A DNA stretch of 64,000 nucleotides from contig CM055095.1 of NCBI GenBank assembly GCA_029204225.1, forward strand, positions 75,175,594-75,239,593, written 5' to 3'. A program made the position numbers and the translations under genes. Below, piece by piece: positions 10,831 through 22,234 of this stretch (position 1 is its first letter; the number at the start of each line of letters is the position of its first letter). The notes under the pieces are model-generated. The model was not told the origin of the DNA. It did no database searches and worked only from the letters and a program-made list of their open reading frames with translations. The stretch comes from Diphasiastrum complanatum. Lineage: Eukaryota > Streptophyta > Lycopodiopsida > Lycopodiales > Lycopodiaceae.

Positions 10831-11512
10831 ATGTTATTTACCATAATAGTACGCCCTTCAGTGATGGCCTCGTTGAACGTCCTCAAAATATCTGGGCCTT
10901 GTTATTGATGGCATGAATCAGAAGAAAACCAATGGGATTTCGAGTTTCAAAAATCACTTGTTCTCTTGAAATTTTCTTTCCTTTGTGATTATGATGGTTT
11001 TATGAAGTTTGCAAAAAGAAACTTGTAGTGCTTTATTAAAAATATGCATTTTTTGGCTTTTTTTACAAAATAAAATTTAGAGATTTATTAAAAAAATCCA
11101 TGATTTTGGCCTAAAACTAGGACCATTAAAAAACACCAAAAAAGATTACTCTTTTTCAGGTCAAAGTCCCAAAACCAATGTCATCGTGTTGGAAGCATGA
11201 AAGAACCCATTTACTATTATTCTATGTATTTTTTTCACGTCGTATTTTCATCTTGATATGTAATATTGATGTTCATTCCAAATACAATATCATCAAATAA
11301 CCATTGGTCTCACAAATCAATATCATGTTCTTTATAAATTTCTCAAACTTATCAAATCTACTCACCAATTAAAAGAAAGTGTAATTAAATGAAAATCGGC
11401 TACTTTGTCTCTTTTACGAAGAACATAATCAGTGAAATTGTATAAATATCATAGAAGAAAACAAAAAGATACTACATGATTTCTTTTTTACTACATCAAT
11501 TTCAACATGGAT

Positions 11513-11795
11513 TGTTACAGACCTACCAGTTGGTAAGAATATCATTTCTTGCAAATGGGTTTATCGAATCAAGTACAAAGACTATAATTTGGTTGATCGA
11601 TGGAAGGCAAGATTAGTCACCAGAGCATTCTCCCAAATCTCGAATGTTGAAGCTTTCAATCCCATGGTCAAACATCGTCGATCAGACTTTTACTTTCATT
11701 TGCAACAGTGGCAGATTTAGAGATTCACTAGATGGATGTGCAAATTGCATTTTTACATGGAGTTATCGAAGAAGACATTCCCATGTATGGGAATA
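11513..11795 (+). pseudogene. Ty1/copia reverse-transcriptase fragment
   Basis: One frame reads VTDLPVGKNIISCKWVYRIK, then a DRWKARLVTRAFSQISNVEA segment with FNPMVKHRR, matching the start of copia RT (W-x-L-V-x-P-x-G-x3-I-x3-W-V-Y-K-x-K ... R-x-K-A-R-L-V-A-x-G-F-x-Q). A frameshift then leads to a MDVQIAFLHGVIEEDI segment, equivalent to the M-D-V-K-T-A-F-L-x-G-x-L-x-E-E motif. The catalytic YVDD region and everything after it are missing. A short dead relic with no flanking LTR recognised. Confidence 0.75.
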
Positions 11796-11899
11796 GAATT
11801 GAAGTTTAGTGGGAAAGACGAAGCCCGAAACCAACAAGCACATTGCGTCATGGTCCACCATGGCACCCATGGGCCCACCAAAATGAGTGAAATCTCTTA

Positions 11900-13180
11900 A
11901 AAACTCTTCATTTAGATTGGGCAAAACCTCATTATTACACAATCCTTGGCACGTTAGTCTAGATTCCTATGCAACTCCAACTAGATTGGGCTTAATTAGT
12001 AGCATGTTGTATTGGGGCCATAAATTGAGGAATCATTACCATCAACATCAGATCTAATTCTTCTATATGCATGCATGTGTGTGTGCATATAATGTGGTAA
12101 TTGAAATAGATGGAGGTTAATCATAGATGAACCTCTGTTAGAGACCAAGTGAAAGCTTAAAATCCATAGACGTTTCGATGCATGAACAATATTCTTACCC
12201 TCTCAATTAAGAGGTGGAGGGAAGAAAACTTAGTCCTCCACCTAGTTGCACCTAGTATGAGACCACCACTTTAGTTGGCATTTAGCTCCATCCAATTGAC
12301 GATCGAGACCCAACCAAGCAAAAGATCTTCCTTTTTTCTCGAAATTCTTGAAAGAAAAAACAAGAGAAGATCTTTTCCAATATGCTTAAAAGAAAGACCA
12401 ATAAAAGATCTTCATGCTTTAAAAAGAATCATCCACAAGATTTGATTGAGCTATCGATGCCTTGAGGTTCTATGCCCTAGTGCTAAATAGGTAAAAGTCA
12501 ATGGGTGTACAAGGGAGAGACACGTTTCTCTGTCACGTCATGGTGACGGTTGCAGGGTGTTGAAATTTGACATTTGATGTAACGTCTTGATTGACATGAC
12601 ATCTTTGGTAGAGTCGATGACCGTCAATTTGAATTTCCCATCAAAATGTAAACCACTTTTTCAATTCCAAAATAAAGCTAAAATAAAGTCATTCATCATA
12701 GCTTCATTTGAAGAGTGAGTGGTTGTGCCTTCACTTTATTCTTCAACATTCTCCAATCTAGTACCCACCACCAGCAATAGTACTCATAAAAAAGTCTCAA
12801 ACTAACCTTATGAAAAACCCACAAAACTATTATCGAATCAATAAAAGGTTAGAATAAAACCTTATAACCTAAGATTTATAACTAAAACGAGTTGATTTTG
12901 AGCCATATAAAAGACCTAAAAATCTAAAATGAAGCAGTAAAAAATGAATTTCAACAATTGGGCTGTCTGTATTTGTAAATTTTTTGTGAGCACTCATGGC
13001 CAGCAGTTTTTCAGATCTCCAGTCAAAATGGGAAGCTGAAGTCCGTGGATGGTGACATTAGGAATAATTTTCTTGCCTTGAAGGATGGGTTTTGACGTTC
13101 CCAACTCCCCCGTCAAATTTCAACAAAGGAGCACTCTTCTCGGCTGCTGCTGCTCCTGTTTTTGTTTTTTGGTTTGCGAT
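11900..13180. other. Intergenic DNA upstream of the DUF688 gene
   Basis: No coding signal, RNA gene or repeat family recognised. The last few hundred bases before the (GA)n tract may hold the promoter of the DUF688 gene, but I could not point to a convincing core promoter. Confidence 0.4.
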
Positions 13181-13196
13181 TGCTGGAATGCTCTGT

Positions 13197-13216
13197 TTTC
13201 TTTGACGTTGTTTCAT

Positions 13217-13253
<37 letters not shown>

Positions 13254-13270
13254 CTTTGACGTTGTTTTAT

Positions 13271-13317
<47 letters not shown>
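13197..13317 (+). repeat. Two (GA)n tracts in a duplicated 50-60-bp unit
   Basis: TTTGACGTTGTTTCATGGTT followed by a (GA)n run occurs twice back to back (13200-13248 and 13255-13314, the second reading TTTTATGG). The duplicated anchor shows that the compound tract arose by unit duplication as well as slippage. It lies about 500 bp upstream of the DUF688 start codon, in what could be promoter or 5' leader. The open frames across it (RERERE or SLSLSL) are artefacts of the repeat. Confidence 0.8.
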
Positions 13318-13321
<4 letters not shown>

Positions 13322-13813
13322 AGGAATGGGGTAATTGGAGGATTGTGGAGAAAAGAATCTTTTGGGCTGTACTACCGTTCCAATTTCCGGCTGTCCATGT
13401 GTCCATGTGTGAAGAATTAGTTTGGATTAGTTTTGATGAACTAGTAGCTTGGATATTTGTTCTTGTTGCTCGTGGGAAATCATGCGGTTTCATTTAAATG
13501 TCCAGATTCCATATCCCAGTTATATTGGGCATATTCTAAACTATCTTCCTGAATGTGAGATTTTCTGTTTCCAAGTTATAGACATGATTTGTCTGGATTT
13601 TGATATATAGTATACGTTGGGTATGTTTCGCACCTTAGTTGTGGAGTTAAGCATGGAAAGGTTGCTCCAAAGCAATGAATAGTAGAAAGCAAATTGATGA
13701 ATATAGCTCGCTGCCCACTAAAATCTCATGCCATGCTATATTGCTGATTAGAAACTGCAGAAGTTTGGAACAGTGGTGAATAGAGTATCTTCACAAGGGA
13801 ATTGGTCGTCACG

Positions 13814-15328
13814 ATGATGATGGATGAACAGTCAAAAGCTGCAAAAGTTATGGAGAGTGGGCTGGAGCTACTACAGCTGCTGCCAGCCATTCCTTTTGAA
13901 TGGGAAGGTCCAAGCGCGACAATGAGGCAGGGAGGAATTTTGTGCATGGTTCTCTCCCGAGTAGAGCTGGCAAGCTTAGATTTGGCTCATTTGCAGCTGT
14001 TCCCTTCCAATACCTCCACTGCCTCCTTAGATGCTGTTATAAACTCCTCAACGCAGATGAGCTCATACTGCACGAACATCTTACCTGTTTTCAAGACCAA
14101 GGCAGTTTTGGATGTTGAGCAAGCTCAATCTTCTGAAATTGCCTCACTTCTTCGAGCCAGGAGTAGTTGTAGATCAACGATCAAAGTCATGTCAATGGAT
14201 GAGATCGCCCTCAACGACCATCTATCTGGAAGATCTAGATATTCTGAATTACAAGAGCTGGATAAGTGGGAGATGAAGCAACCTCTTGACGGCACAGGAA
14301 TGATCCCGAAGGAAACAAAGTCATCGCCGATATTAGAAGCCAAGCATCACTGGGAGGGGACTGACGAAGCTAAGTTTCTCCTTCATGTGATGCCATGGGA
14401 GCTCGCTCCTCTTACTCCCTTGATGCCTTTCAAAACTTCAGCGGCAGTTCCTTTCAAATGGGAGGATGTGCCAGGCAAACCAAAGCCCGTGGCCGTAGCT
14501 CCCGGGCCGAATCCTCGTCTTCAGCTTCCTCCTCGCCTGTATACCAGGCCAATTCATGTATCTCTTCCTAATAACAATCGACATAGTAAAGCAAAGCACA
14601 TTTTCCATTACATTCTACCATGGCGCCGTCCTGGCAAAGCCACAAAATCAAGTGTACAGGAATGGGACGATAACACATTGTCAGCAAGCGCCAATTCTCA
14701 ATTAGGGGCCTTATCCCCCTTAAGTATCCTCCAAGGCTTCGATACTCAAAGCCAAGCTTCATCTACTTCCCCAGATATTTGTCCAACTTCCGATAATCGC
14801 TTGAAAGACCTGGCTTGCACTGCATACCGTGAATTTTCTTTCAGAGGAATCTCCGGGGATCCGCCATCCTCATCTCGGAGCAATCTCATCACTGCCTCAT
14901 GCTCTCCTTTCAAAAACTTTGGGCCTGTCCATGAAACGAAGGGCTTTCGCCATCTCCACTCGGCAGTTGAGAAAATCAAAGAAGCAGTAAGATTGTGGAA
15001 GGGAAGCAAAATTCTTGGCAGACGAAAGGACAGATCATCCGTGGACTTCGATGGCGCTGAGGTCTGGTCCCCTAAGTTAGCCAGGCATTATCAAAGGTCT
15101 GAACATGAGACAGAATTTAGTGATGAACTTCAATACAACTGGAAGGATCAAAATCTGGATGGAGATGAAGCCACCAGCTTTGATAACAAATTCGAGCAAC
15201 CTCCAAAGAAGTTCAGTGCAGATCAGACGATAGGCTCACCAAGGTGGTCTATTTCTGATTCAATAGCTGCCACCACACATCCCACAGGCAGCTTGAGCAG
15301 GAGAAAGAAGAGGAGTCTTTGTCTATAA
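13814..15328 (+). CDS. DUF688-family protein (plant-specific), intact single exon
   Basis: The open frame runs 504 codons from ATG 13814; the next ATGs are at 13817 and 13820, and an in-frame TAG lies about 30 bp upstream. The family hallmark AVPFKWEDVPGKPKP is at about residues 210-224, preceded by WELAPLTPLMPFKTS. A degenerate second copy of the motif, LLPAIPFEWEG, sits near residues 23-33. The rest is Ser/Pro-rich and low in predicted order, with a basic C-terminus (SRRKKRSLCL). Known: plant DUF688 proteins are of uncharacterised function, and the F-K-W-E-x2-P-G-K-P motif defines them. Seen: no signal peptide and no membrane span. No intron is needed inside the frame, although a 5' leader intron is possible. 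It stands alone among transposon relics with no neighbour that suggests a role. Confidence 0.85.
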   Translation: MMMDEQSKAAKVMESGLELLQLLPAIPFEWEGPSATMRQGGILCMVLSRVELASLDLAHLQLFPSNTSTASLDAVINSSTQMSSYCTNILPVFKTKAVLDVEQAQSSEIASLLRARSSCRSTIKVMSMDEIALNDHLSGRSRYSELQELDKWEMKQPLDGTGMIPKETKSSPILEAKHHWEGTDEAKFLLHVMPWELAPLTPLMPFKTSAAVPFKWEDVPGKPKPVAVAPGPNPRLQLPPRLYTRPIHVSLPNNNRHSKAKHIFHYILPWRRPGKATKSSVQEWDDNTLSASANSQLGALSPLSILQGFDTQSQASSTSPDICPTSDNRLKDLACTAYREFSFRGISGDPPSSSRSNLITASCSPFKNFGPVHETKGFRHLHSAVEKIKEAVRLWKGSKILGRRKDRSSVDFDGAEVWSPKLARHYQRSEHETEFSDELQYNWKDQNLDGDEATSFDNKFEQPPKKFSADQTIGSPRWSISDSIAATTHPTGSLSRRKKRSLCL

Positions 15329-17400
15329 GATGCAAAGAAGCTATTTTTTCGTACGTCGTAACTTGTGAGTTAGAAGTCAACTCTTGTTACCTGCTAAGAC
15401 TTCTCTGTCCACCACGTATCTGTGCCTTTGAATATATAACTTGATCCTTTCTTGCTTTCTAGAAAAACTCACTGTTAAAGTTGTCTGGCCTCTCCCTGTA
15501 CTAGATCAGTAACTCTTCTGTAAGCATACAGCAGTGCTGTAAAATCTCCTCTCTAATCTACATCGCTTGCTTCTGATTCCTGAATGCAATAGTGGATACT
15601 CGAGTTTCAGTTACCATTAGAGCTAGCTCATGATTAATGTTGAGGTTTTTTCTGGAGTATAAGCTTCTAAACGGTTGGGTGGATTTGATTAAAACAGGTG
15701 CAAATATATAAGAAGCCACTCAAAGTGAATTCTTCATTGTGTGAGACAAGTTCTGCAAATCCATCTGATCCTTAATCCAGGGACTGAACCACTTGAGCAA
15801 AGTCCCATTGTCTATATCTTGCGGAGGATGATGATGAGTCTTTCTAATTAGCATATTCAATCCTAATCTTCTTGGAGATCACCTAGGATATCTTACATTT
15901 TTTTAACCAGTTTTGTATGTATTTTAGTTTTTGCTTCTTGTTGCTTTATATGTATCTAGAACTTAGCTGCCTTCAAAATCCTACAGGTCAACTCTTGGAG
16001 GCTAGAATCCAAGTACCAGACTTTGCAATTATTACTGTATGCAAAATTTAATGGAAATCAAACTAGTTTGGCCATAAATGTAGCTTTATAATGTGTAATG
16101 CTCCATCTGCATCTTCTTCCTATGGGGAACACATTGATGTGATTGAGTTGGAACATGAATGTCTTACACAATATTTTCATTGTTTAGATATAGCCTTGTA
16201 GGAGACCTTGTTATAACTTTGATATCCACCCCTTGTTCAAATTTTGAAAAATGCTAAATATATCATGATGCATATATAGCAATAAGAAAAATAATCATTT
16301 AATTGAGATCAATCATTCCTACATCTTATAAAATGCAAGGTCTAAAAAAGTTTCAACTACTAATGGTGAACATGAAATATCCATCATAAGACAACTTATG
16401 TCCAATTTTGGAGGTCAACATCCGTCAATTTTGTTTTGAAACTATTTTTGGAAAGATAACGATTTCATTGTTGGAGATGTTAGTTTTTGGGAGCACTGGC
16501 ATAGAGGGTCTCACGAGAAAAGTAGCTCATACTCTTCTTTTAATAAGTGGCATGTTGGTAAGAGTTCCTCTCTCTTAGCGGTTTGAAGCTAGATTCCGCT
16601 CCAAATCACGAAAGGACTTACTAAAATTGAACATTAAAAAAACATGCAACATTGACTTACAATATTTTGAGCAGTGTTGATTCCAGTTTGAATTGTTTTT
16701 CATAACATAACTATGATAAATACAACATATGGTTTGGAATGGTTGGTTACATAAAAAATTCTATAATAATGTGACTGCATCTTGATGTTTGCATGCTAAG
16801 CATGCTAGAATTAATGTCGATTTAGTATTGAGTGGTGGTGAAATTGTTTATTGAGAGTGGAAATCAATTTTTATTGGTTTTCAATTACTAACATGAAAAG
16901 TCATTAGAACTAAAAATTATGTACATTTTTAAATTGCTCTGATTTTTTAAATCTAGTTAAATTATTGATGTTCTTTCTTAAAAATTGGCTTAAAATAGTG
17001 GAATGGCCTAACCAAGTTTTTAATTTAGTTTGATACGAGGTCACAATTGGTTTTAGTATTGTAAAGATTGTGAGGATTTGCAAATATTGAGCCTGATAAA
17101 CACAGTTTAGTGTATGTATTGTAATGCATGCATGTGAGAGGATGTTCACATGTGTGAAAATAGGCCTAGGGTAGTTAGGACCTAATCATAGGAGTTAGAT
17201 AGGATGTTTGGTCAAGGAAATTTAGAAGCAAACTCCACAAATCATGGAAGTTGGTAGACCTAATGGTTAGGTCAATTTGACAAGAGTAGAAAAACCTAAT
17301 GCTAATTAGGTCCCTAAACACGTGTTGGACCTGCTTCACCGACCATGGAAAGCATCTCCTTTGTACTAAAACTCCAAAAAACATCTGATGCATTTTGAGC
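15329..17400. other. 3' flank of the DUF688 gene and intergenic DNA
   Basis: The first 200-300 bp presumably hold the 3' UTR of the DUF688 gene; I could not fix a polyadenylation site. Beyond about 15.9 kb the sequence is AT-rich and I see no genes, RNA genes or clear repeat family. Confidence 0.45.
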
Positions 17401-17528
17401 CATCTTCAACTAAACAAGAACAAGTCTGACTGAAAATGTGAGCTAAATGCACCTCAATCTGAGCACAGAACTTGTCTCCAAATTTTTTGCACCACAAAAC
17501 CGTATATCCTTGGTTGTACAACTGACAT

Positions 17529-17785
17529 CGATTCAGCGTGCACAGGTACGATTCCTAGTCCTTGACTTGGTTGTCCCCGCGTTGATTCGATATGTATGGA
17601 CAACAGGCAATATCGATTTAGCGTGCACAAGTATGACATCTGGTACTCTAACTAGTTGTCTGCGCATTGAAACGATATATGTACGGACACATGCAATATC
17701 AATTCAACAGGCATATCTACAACCTCTCGGGATATTTTTGGGCTTTCGCACATTGATGAACCGATATTAGTACGGATAAAATGAA
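17529..17785 (+). repeat. Degenerate minisatellite, three units of about 85 bp
   Basis: Units start at 17529 (CGATTCAGCGTGCACAGG), 17614 (CGATTTAGCGTGCACAAG) and 17700 (CAATTCAACAGGCATA). Each ends with a TGATTCGATATG-type, GGACAACAGGCAATAT-type stretch. The third unit is most diverged. No coding meaning is visible. Confidence 0.55.
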
Positions 17786-17995
17786 AACTAAATAGAATAT
17801 CTAATTTTCAGAGACAATATTCTAGATTTCCTAATTTGCCAAGATTTTGAAGTGTGTGATCTTCCAAAAAAACAAAGATAAAAAAGTATGAAGACTCAGA
17901 TTCGATCCCAGACTTGACACAACGAACAATGGCCTATGTAAGAACTTTGCCACTTCTCTGCTACACAAAAGATTTCAACTAGTTTTGCTATTTTG

Positions 17996-17998
<3 letters not shown>

Positions 17999-18044
<46 letters not shown>
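17999..18044. repeat. (AT)n microsatellite, 23 units
   Basis: A perfect AT dinucleotide run of about 46 bp, followed by GTATGTATATGG. It lies shortly before the probable left LTR region of the outer copia-derived element. Confidence 0.95.
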
Positions 18045-18052
<8 letters not shown>

Positions 18053-18822
18053 ATGGCAATTGAGGCCAATTTTCATATTAGATTTAGAGTTTGCTTTTCA
18101 AAATTATATTAGTCTAAAAGCATTTGAATAAACACTTTTGGAAAGTGTGGAAAACTATAGAACACGAGTTTTGGATAGATTCAATTTGAGTAGTAGATAC
18201 ATTGAATCTAGTCACAAAAATAGTAGGGTTTATGGAGGGAAACCAAAGTTTGAATTTAGGTTTGGACCTGTTATAAAAGGATGTAACTCATGGGAAGAGA
18301 AGACATTTTCTCTCTCTTATCTCATTCATACTTATACATGGTTCTCTTGGGTTCTACTATCCATTGGTGCACTATACTTGTGATATCTTGCAATTTTGTG
18401 TGTAGAATGTTCATTAAATGCTATTTCTAGATCCACACGTGTGAAATACAATAGCTTACTATTTTTGTATGGACAACAATACTATTTTATGGTTTGATTG
18501 ATGTTTGATCAAGATCTATTAAAGTATGCATCTCATTCATAGTGTAGATGTTGGTTTTTTCTACGTTGGCAAGATTGGTGAGTTGCTTGTCTTTCTAACC
18601 AAAGATCAAAGGGATATTTGGAGCTTAATGACCTGAATTTCTTCACATGGTATTAGAGCTTGCGTTTTAGGTTATGAAGGAAGCATTCACAATCTATCAA
18701 TGATTTGGAGAAGATATCAATGCTAGAGCATGCTAGATTGGATTCTACACCAAAATCGAGTTTCTTGCATATGTAGATTGGATCTTTTGCAGGTCAAAAC
18801 TCAAAAAAGATCTATAATCTTA

Positions 18823-19356
18823 ATCAATTCCGATTTCACACATTACTTGTTGGATTTGGCCTATTTTTAGTGCATTTGAAAAGCCTAAGTGGCGGCTACA
18901 AGATTGCATATCAAGTTTTAGGCAATTGCATGTAGAAATTGAAATACTCAATTTTTTGAGATTTTGTCAAAACCCTAATTTTGATTGGATCTCTAGATTG
19001 TGAGGTTAGTGAACTTCATTTGAGTGTTTTTCAATCTTAGGAAGTGGCAAGAGTCATTAGATTGAGGATAGAGATCAACATTTCACTATTCTCTATGTTA
19101 ATTTGCTTGGTATAAGTGCTAAAAGAGAATTGACAAGTTTCATATTTTTGTGATTTCTTTTTGAAAACATTTGTTGTTGCTCAAAGGAGTGCTTTGTGCA
19201 TTGAAACAGGTTGAAAGAGGGGATCAGGTCACTGCTACATGGCTACATCAAGTGGAGTCATGTTAGAAGCCAATGATAGGCTTACCTCAAGTAACTATTC
19301 ATTGTGGAAAGTAAGGATCAAATCACTTCTTGAGATGAATGATGTTTTGGATATTG
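18823..19356 (+). repeat. Tandem duplication unit 1 (leader plus gag start of element B)
   Basis: This 534-bp block is followed directly by a second copy at 19357-19898. It contains the last part of the 5' leader and the gag start codon at 19239 with SSGVMLEANDRLTSSNYSLW and KVRIKSLLEMNDVLDI. The junction lies at GATATTGATCAATTCC. Copies differ by scattered substitutions and a few small indels, so the duplication is old. Confidence 0.85.
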
Positions 19357-19898
19357 ATCAATTCCGATTTCACACATTATTTGTTGGATTTGGCCAATTT
19401 TTTGAGAATTGGAAAAGCCTAAGTGGTGGCTACAAGATTGCATATCAAATTTTAGGCAATTGCATGTAGAAATTGAAATAATAAATTTTTCGTGATTTTG
19501 TCAAAACCGTAATTTTGATTGGATCTCTATATTGTGAGGTTACTGAACTTCATTTGAGTGTTTCTCAATCTTAAAAAGTGGCAAGAGTCATTATATTGAA
19601 GATAGATCATAGGTTGATCAACATTTCACAATTCTATGAGGTGATTTGCTTGGTATAAGTGCTAGAGTGAATTGAGAAGTTTCATATCTTTGTCATTTCT
19701 TTTTGAAAACATTTGTTGTTGTTCAAAGGAGTGCTTTGCGCATTGAAACGGGTTGAAAGAGAGGATCAGGTCATTGCTACATGGCTACATCAAGTGGAGT
19801 CATGTTGGAAGCCAATGATAGGCTTACCTCAAGTAACTATTCATTGTGGTAAGTGAGGATCGAATCACTTCCTGAGATGAATGACGTTTTGGATATTG
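19357..19898 (+). repeat. Tandem duplication unit 2 (leader plus gag start of element B)
   Basis: Second copy of 18823-19356, carrying its own gag start (ATG 19781) with the same ANDRLTSSNYSLW peptide but with TGG>TGG-TAA at the SLW|KVR position, so it is broken by a stop. After 19898 the gag reading continues only briefly (VVTLEERPATLS) before unrelated sequence up to about 20105, marking an internal deletion. Confidence 0.8.
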
Positions 19899-20105
19899 TT
19901 GTAACTTTGGAGGAGAGGCCAGCAACACTGTCGAAAATAGGTGAGTAATGGAATAGCGGAAACTTCCTATTTCCAATGCATGACTACACCTATCAAAAAT
20001 TGAATAAAGTAGTAGTGATGGAAATCACGTTCAATCTTTAGCAACTAACTTTTGCTAGATACTAAGTGATTACGTAGCCAAACATAAAGTATTAAATTCT
20101 CAGAC

Positions 20106-21111
20106 AATTTTTATTAGTACAAGGTGCATGTGTATTTTCCATCATGCAAAACTTTATGGAGTTATGGAGCTATTGGAAGGATTGCACTATATGGACTCTT
20201 GTTGAACTATAAGCCTAAGGTTGTGTACCTTAGTGTTCATGAAGATGTGGTTTCTTGGAAGGAAAGAATGATGGAAATCCAAGCTTATGGATCATGGTTG
20301 GATATGCTTATCCACCAAGGAAGGCTACATAGCCTTTACACTCTCTATGTTGAAGGTGTTTGAGAATGGAGATGTTATTGTTTTTCATAAAGATCTAGTT
20401 TCAATCTTGGAAGGGACCGATAGCACATCATCTTATGATGCATCACAAGTCATTGCTATGGTGAGTAATCAAATTGTGATGGGGTCGAGGTTTGAGGAGG
20501 AATATCCTCAACATGCATGTCCAAAGAGATCTTCATCATTGAACAAGGCCGAGTCCTTCTTGTTATTATATTATGGAAAAGAAAGGATAAGTAAAGGTGG
20601 TTTTCATTCTATTCTACTCACCTATGGTTCTCTTTCTTTGATTGATGATATATCTTGCTTAGTTGAGATTTGCTTATCTTAAAGATCAAATAGGACTATT
20701 CTAGTTTTGTATGAAGTCTTTAGTTTGGAATTAATTCTTGTCATTGGTGACTTGGTTATGTTTCCAAAACATCTAGAAAGCAAGATATTGTATCATCATT
20801 TGTATGCTCTTAAACTGAGTAAGAGCAAGAATGAGTTTAGTACTCATAGTTTGAAAAAAAGAGTTTTTTCATGTTTTGAGGCATATTGTGAACTTCTTTT
20901 GAGAGTAAGTGAAACATCCAATATGACACTTACATCCTTAAGAAAGTATTGAGCCTCAATGAGTTCAAGTTTGAGTATGGTTTGAAGATTAGATCCATTT
21001 TGAATACAGTTCATAGTATTTGGACTGATAAAGCTAGCATGCTTAATCTTGAATATTGCTCATGGTATAATCTTGATCTATATGATCTTTGTGATCATGA
21101 TGAGGCTTGGA
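20106..21111 (+). pseudogene. Element B: integrase tail plus uncharacterised C-terminal region (left part)
   Basis: Three overlapping frames continue one ancestral protein. First LWSYGAIGRIALYGLLLNYK with PKV, matching the integrase C-terminal part and its deletion junction in element A (LRSIGALEVIAPYEVLFKMK). Then, in another frame, GYIAFTLSMLKVFENGDVIV with FHKD, equivalent to A's FSVFTLSISNVIVNRDVILH. Then SKILYHHLYALKLSKSKNEF, VFSCFEAYCELLLRVSE, KIRSILNTVHSIWTDKA and LDLYDLCDHDEAW, which align with the same order of motifs in A. One base lost near 20921 shifts the frame, and several stops are present. The segment ends exactly where element A is inserted. Confidence 0.75.
21107..21111 (+). 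other. Target-site duplication of element A (left copy, TTGGA)
   Basis: TTGGA immediately left of the LTR start (21112) is repeated immediately right of the LTR end at 26229-26233. Five base pairs is the usual copia target duplication. Joining the flanks restores B's sequence as GAGGC-TTGGA-GGCCTC. Confidence 0.9.
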
Positions 21112-21931
21112 TGTTGAATTTCACACGTGTGGATTGTCCACTACATGTACTTGTGATCTCCTAAGGTGTGTAGATGCACCAAGATCAAGACTAGATTGAG
21201 ATTCAAGATCTATCTTTGATTCTATGGCAAAAACACACTACTACATGCATTCAATCACTTCCAACTCTCACTCACACGTGTGGGAAGTGTTCCAAAAGTA
21301 TTCTAAGTAAAAACAAGCTGCTCTCCTCGGGTAGAGAGAGAAAAACCATCAAGAGCTCTCGGGTAGAGAGAGAAAGCTAGAAATTCAATGACACTCAAAA
21401 TCCACTCAATCTCAAAATCAATTAGATCCAAAAGGAGGAGTACAATGATACTAATAGATTCATGAGCTACCACTATGCTTAACTATGATTGGATCACACT
21501 TTGCCACCTCTTAATCCTATTGGACCCTTGATCCATGCACCTCTAAATTCTATTGGACTATATTCAAGCACACCTCAATTTTCTATTGGACCTCACAAGG
21601 TTCCACCTCTAAATCCTATTGGACCTCTTAAGCTTCATCAAACAAAAGCATGACACTTGTCTACACTCTAATTGGCACAAGTTTGGCTCTATTTTGGCTT
21701 AATATTGGCATTACAAGTGGAAATGGATAATTTGCCATCTATGCCAAATTTGACCCTATCAACATCCTACACCTAAATGCTTGACTATGAAATTCTATGA
21801 GACCCCTATATCAAACATTTTGATTTACTTTACAATTCTCCACACGTGGGAACATCCTCCACACATGTGAGATTCACTTACAAACTTCTATCATAAAAAA
21901 TGCCAAGCTAGATTTTTGCCAATTTCTCACA
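21112..21931 (-). repeat. 3' LTR of element A (820 bp)
   Basis: In window orientation it starts TGTTGAATTTCACACGTGTG and ends GCCAATTTCTCACA, with TG...CA termini. It has three CACGTG G-boxes (21124, 21275, 21843), an ACATGT variant near 21858, and four copies of CTATTGGA (CCAAT boxes on the element's own strand) between about 21517 and 21624. Polyadenylation and promoter positions were not resolved. Confidence 0.92.
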
Positions 21932-21940
21932 CTCCTCCTC
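21932..21940 (-). other. Polypurine tract of element A
   Basis: CTCCTCCTC on + (GAGGAGGAG on the element strand) directly abuts the 3' LTR, as required for plus-strand priming. Confidence 0.85.
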
Positions 21941-22042
21941 AAAAAATAGCTTGGAAAGGTACTAGATCACTTGAGAAGTTTGTAAATCTTTTTGAGTGGA
22001 TCCTTTGGTAGGCATAGAAGTGAAGATCAGCCAAGGGATCCA

Positions 22043-22234
22043 TTATAGCAGCACCCTCACCATATCCATGATAAGATCTCTTTGGTAGAGATCTCTTGCC
22101 AATGCCTTTGAAGAGTGCTCCACCAATATGCCACTATTATCATGGACTTCCTCCATGCTTGATGATGATATTTGCCTTGAAAGTTCCACTTGCATGATGG
22201 ATGCACCATAAATAGAGAAATCTGAGGCTTCCAA
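22043..22234 (-). CDS. Short overlapping tail frame, conserved between elements A and B
   Basis: This frame lies at -1 relative to the 855-codon frame and begins in the GAGGCTTGGAAGCCTC hairpin. It reads LEASDFSIYGASIMQVELSR and, near the end, SSKALARDLYQRDLIMDMV. Element B has the same frame after the nested insertion at 26229-26423, with LEASDF and FYQRDLIVDLVSMLL. In contrast, B has a stop after 13 codons in the frame used by A's long ORF. The conserved frame is therefore this one. It has no ATG at the start, and a TGA lies two codons upstream in both copies, so expression would need a frameshift, or an ancestral copy in which the frames were joined. The SSKALARDLYQR piece faintly recalls the end of copia RNase H (ADIxTKALxR...), but this is weak. 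Confidence 0.5.
   Translation of the reverse strand: MEASDFSIYGASIMQVELSRQISSSSMEEVHDNSGILVEHSSKALARDLYQRDLIMDMVRVLL

Noticed and set aside
13113..13497. Open frames over the (GA)n region on both strands
   Set aside because: Composed mainly of RERERE or SLSLSL from the microsatellite; no family match and no initiation context.
20922..21111. CRISPR-like interpretation of regularly repeated short motifs in this and other regions
   Set aside because: The repeats in the window are adjacent tandem or dispersed copies without unique spacers of constant length, and the DNA is plant nuclear.
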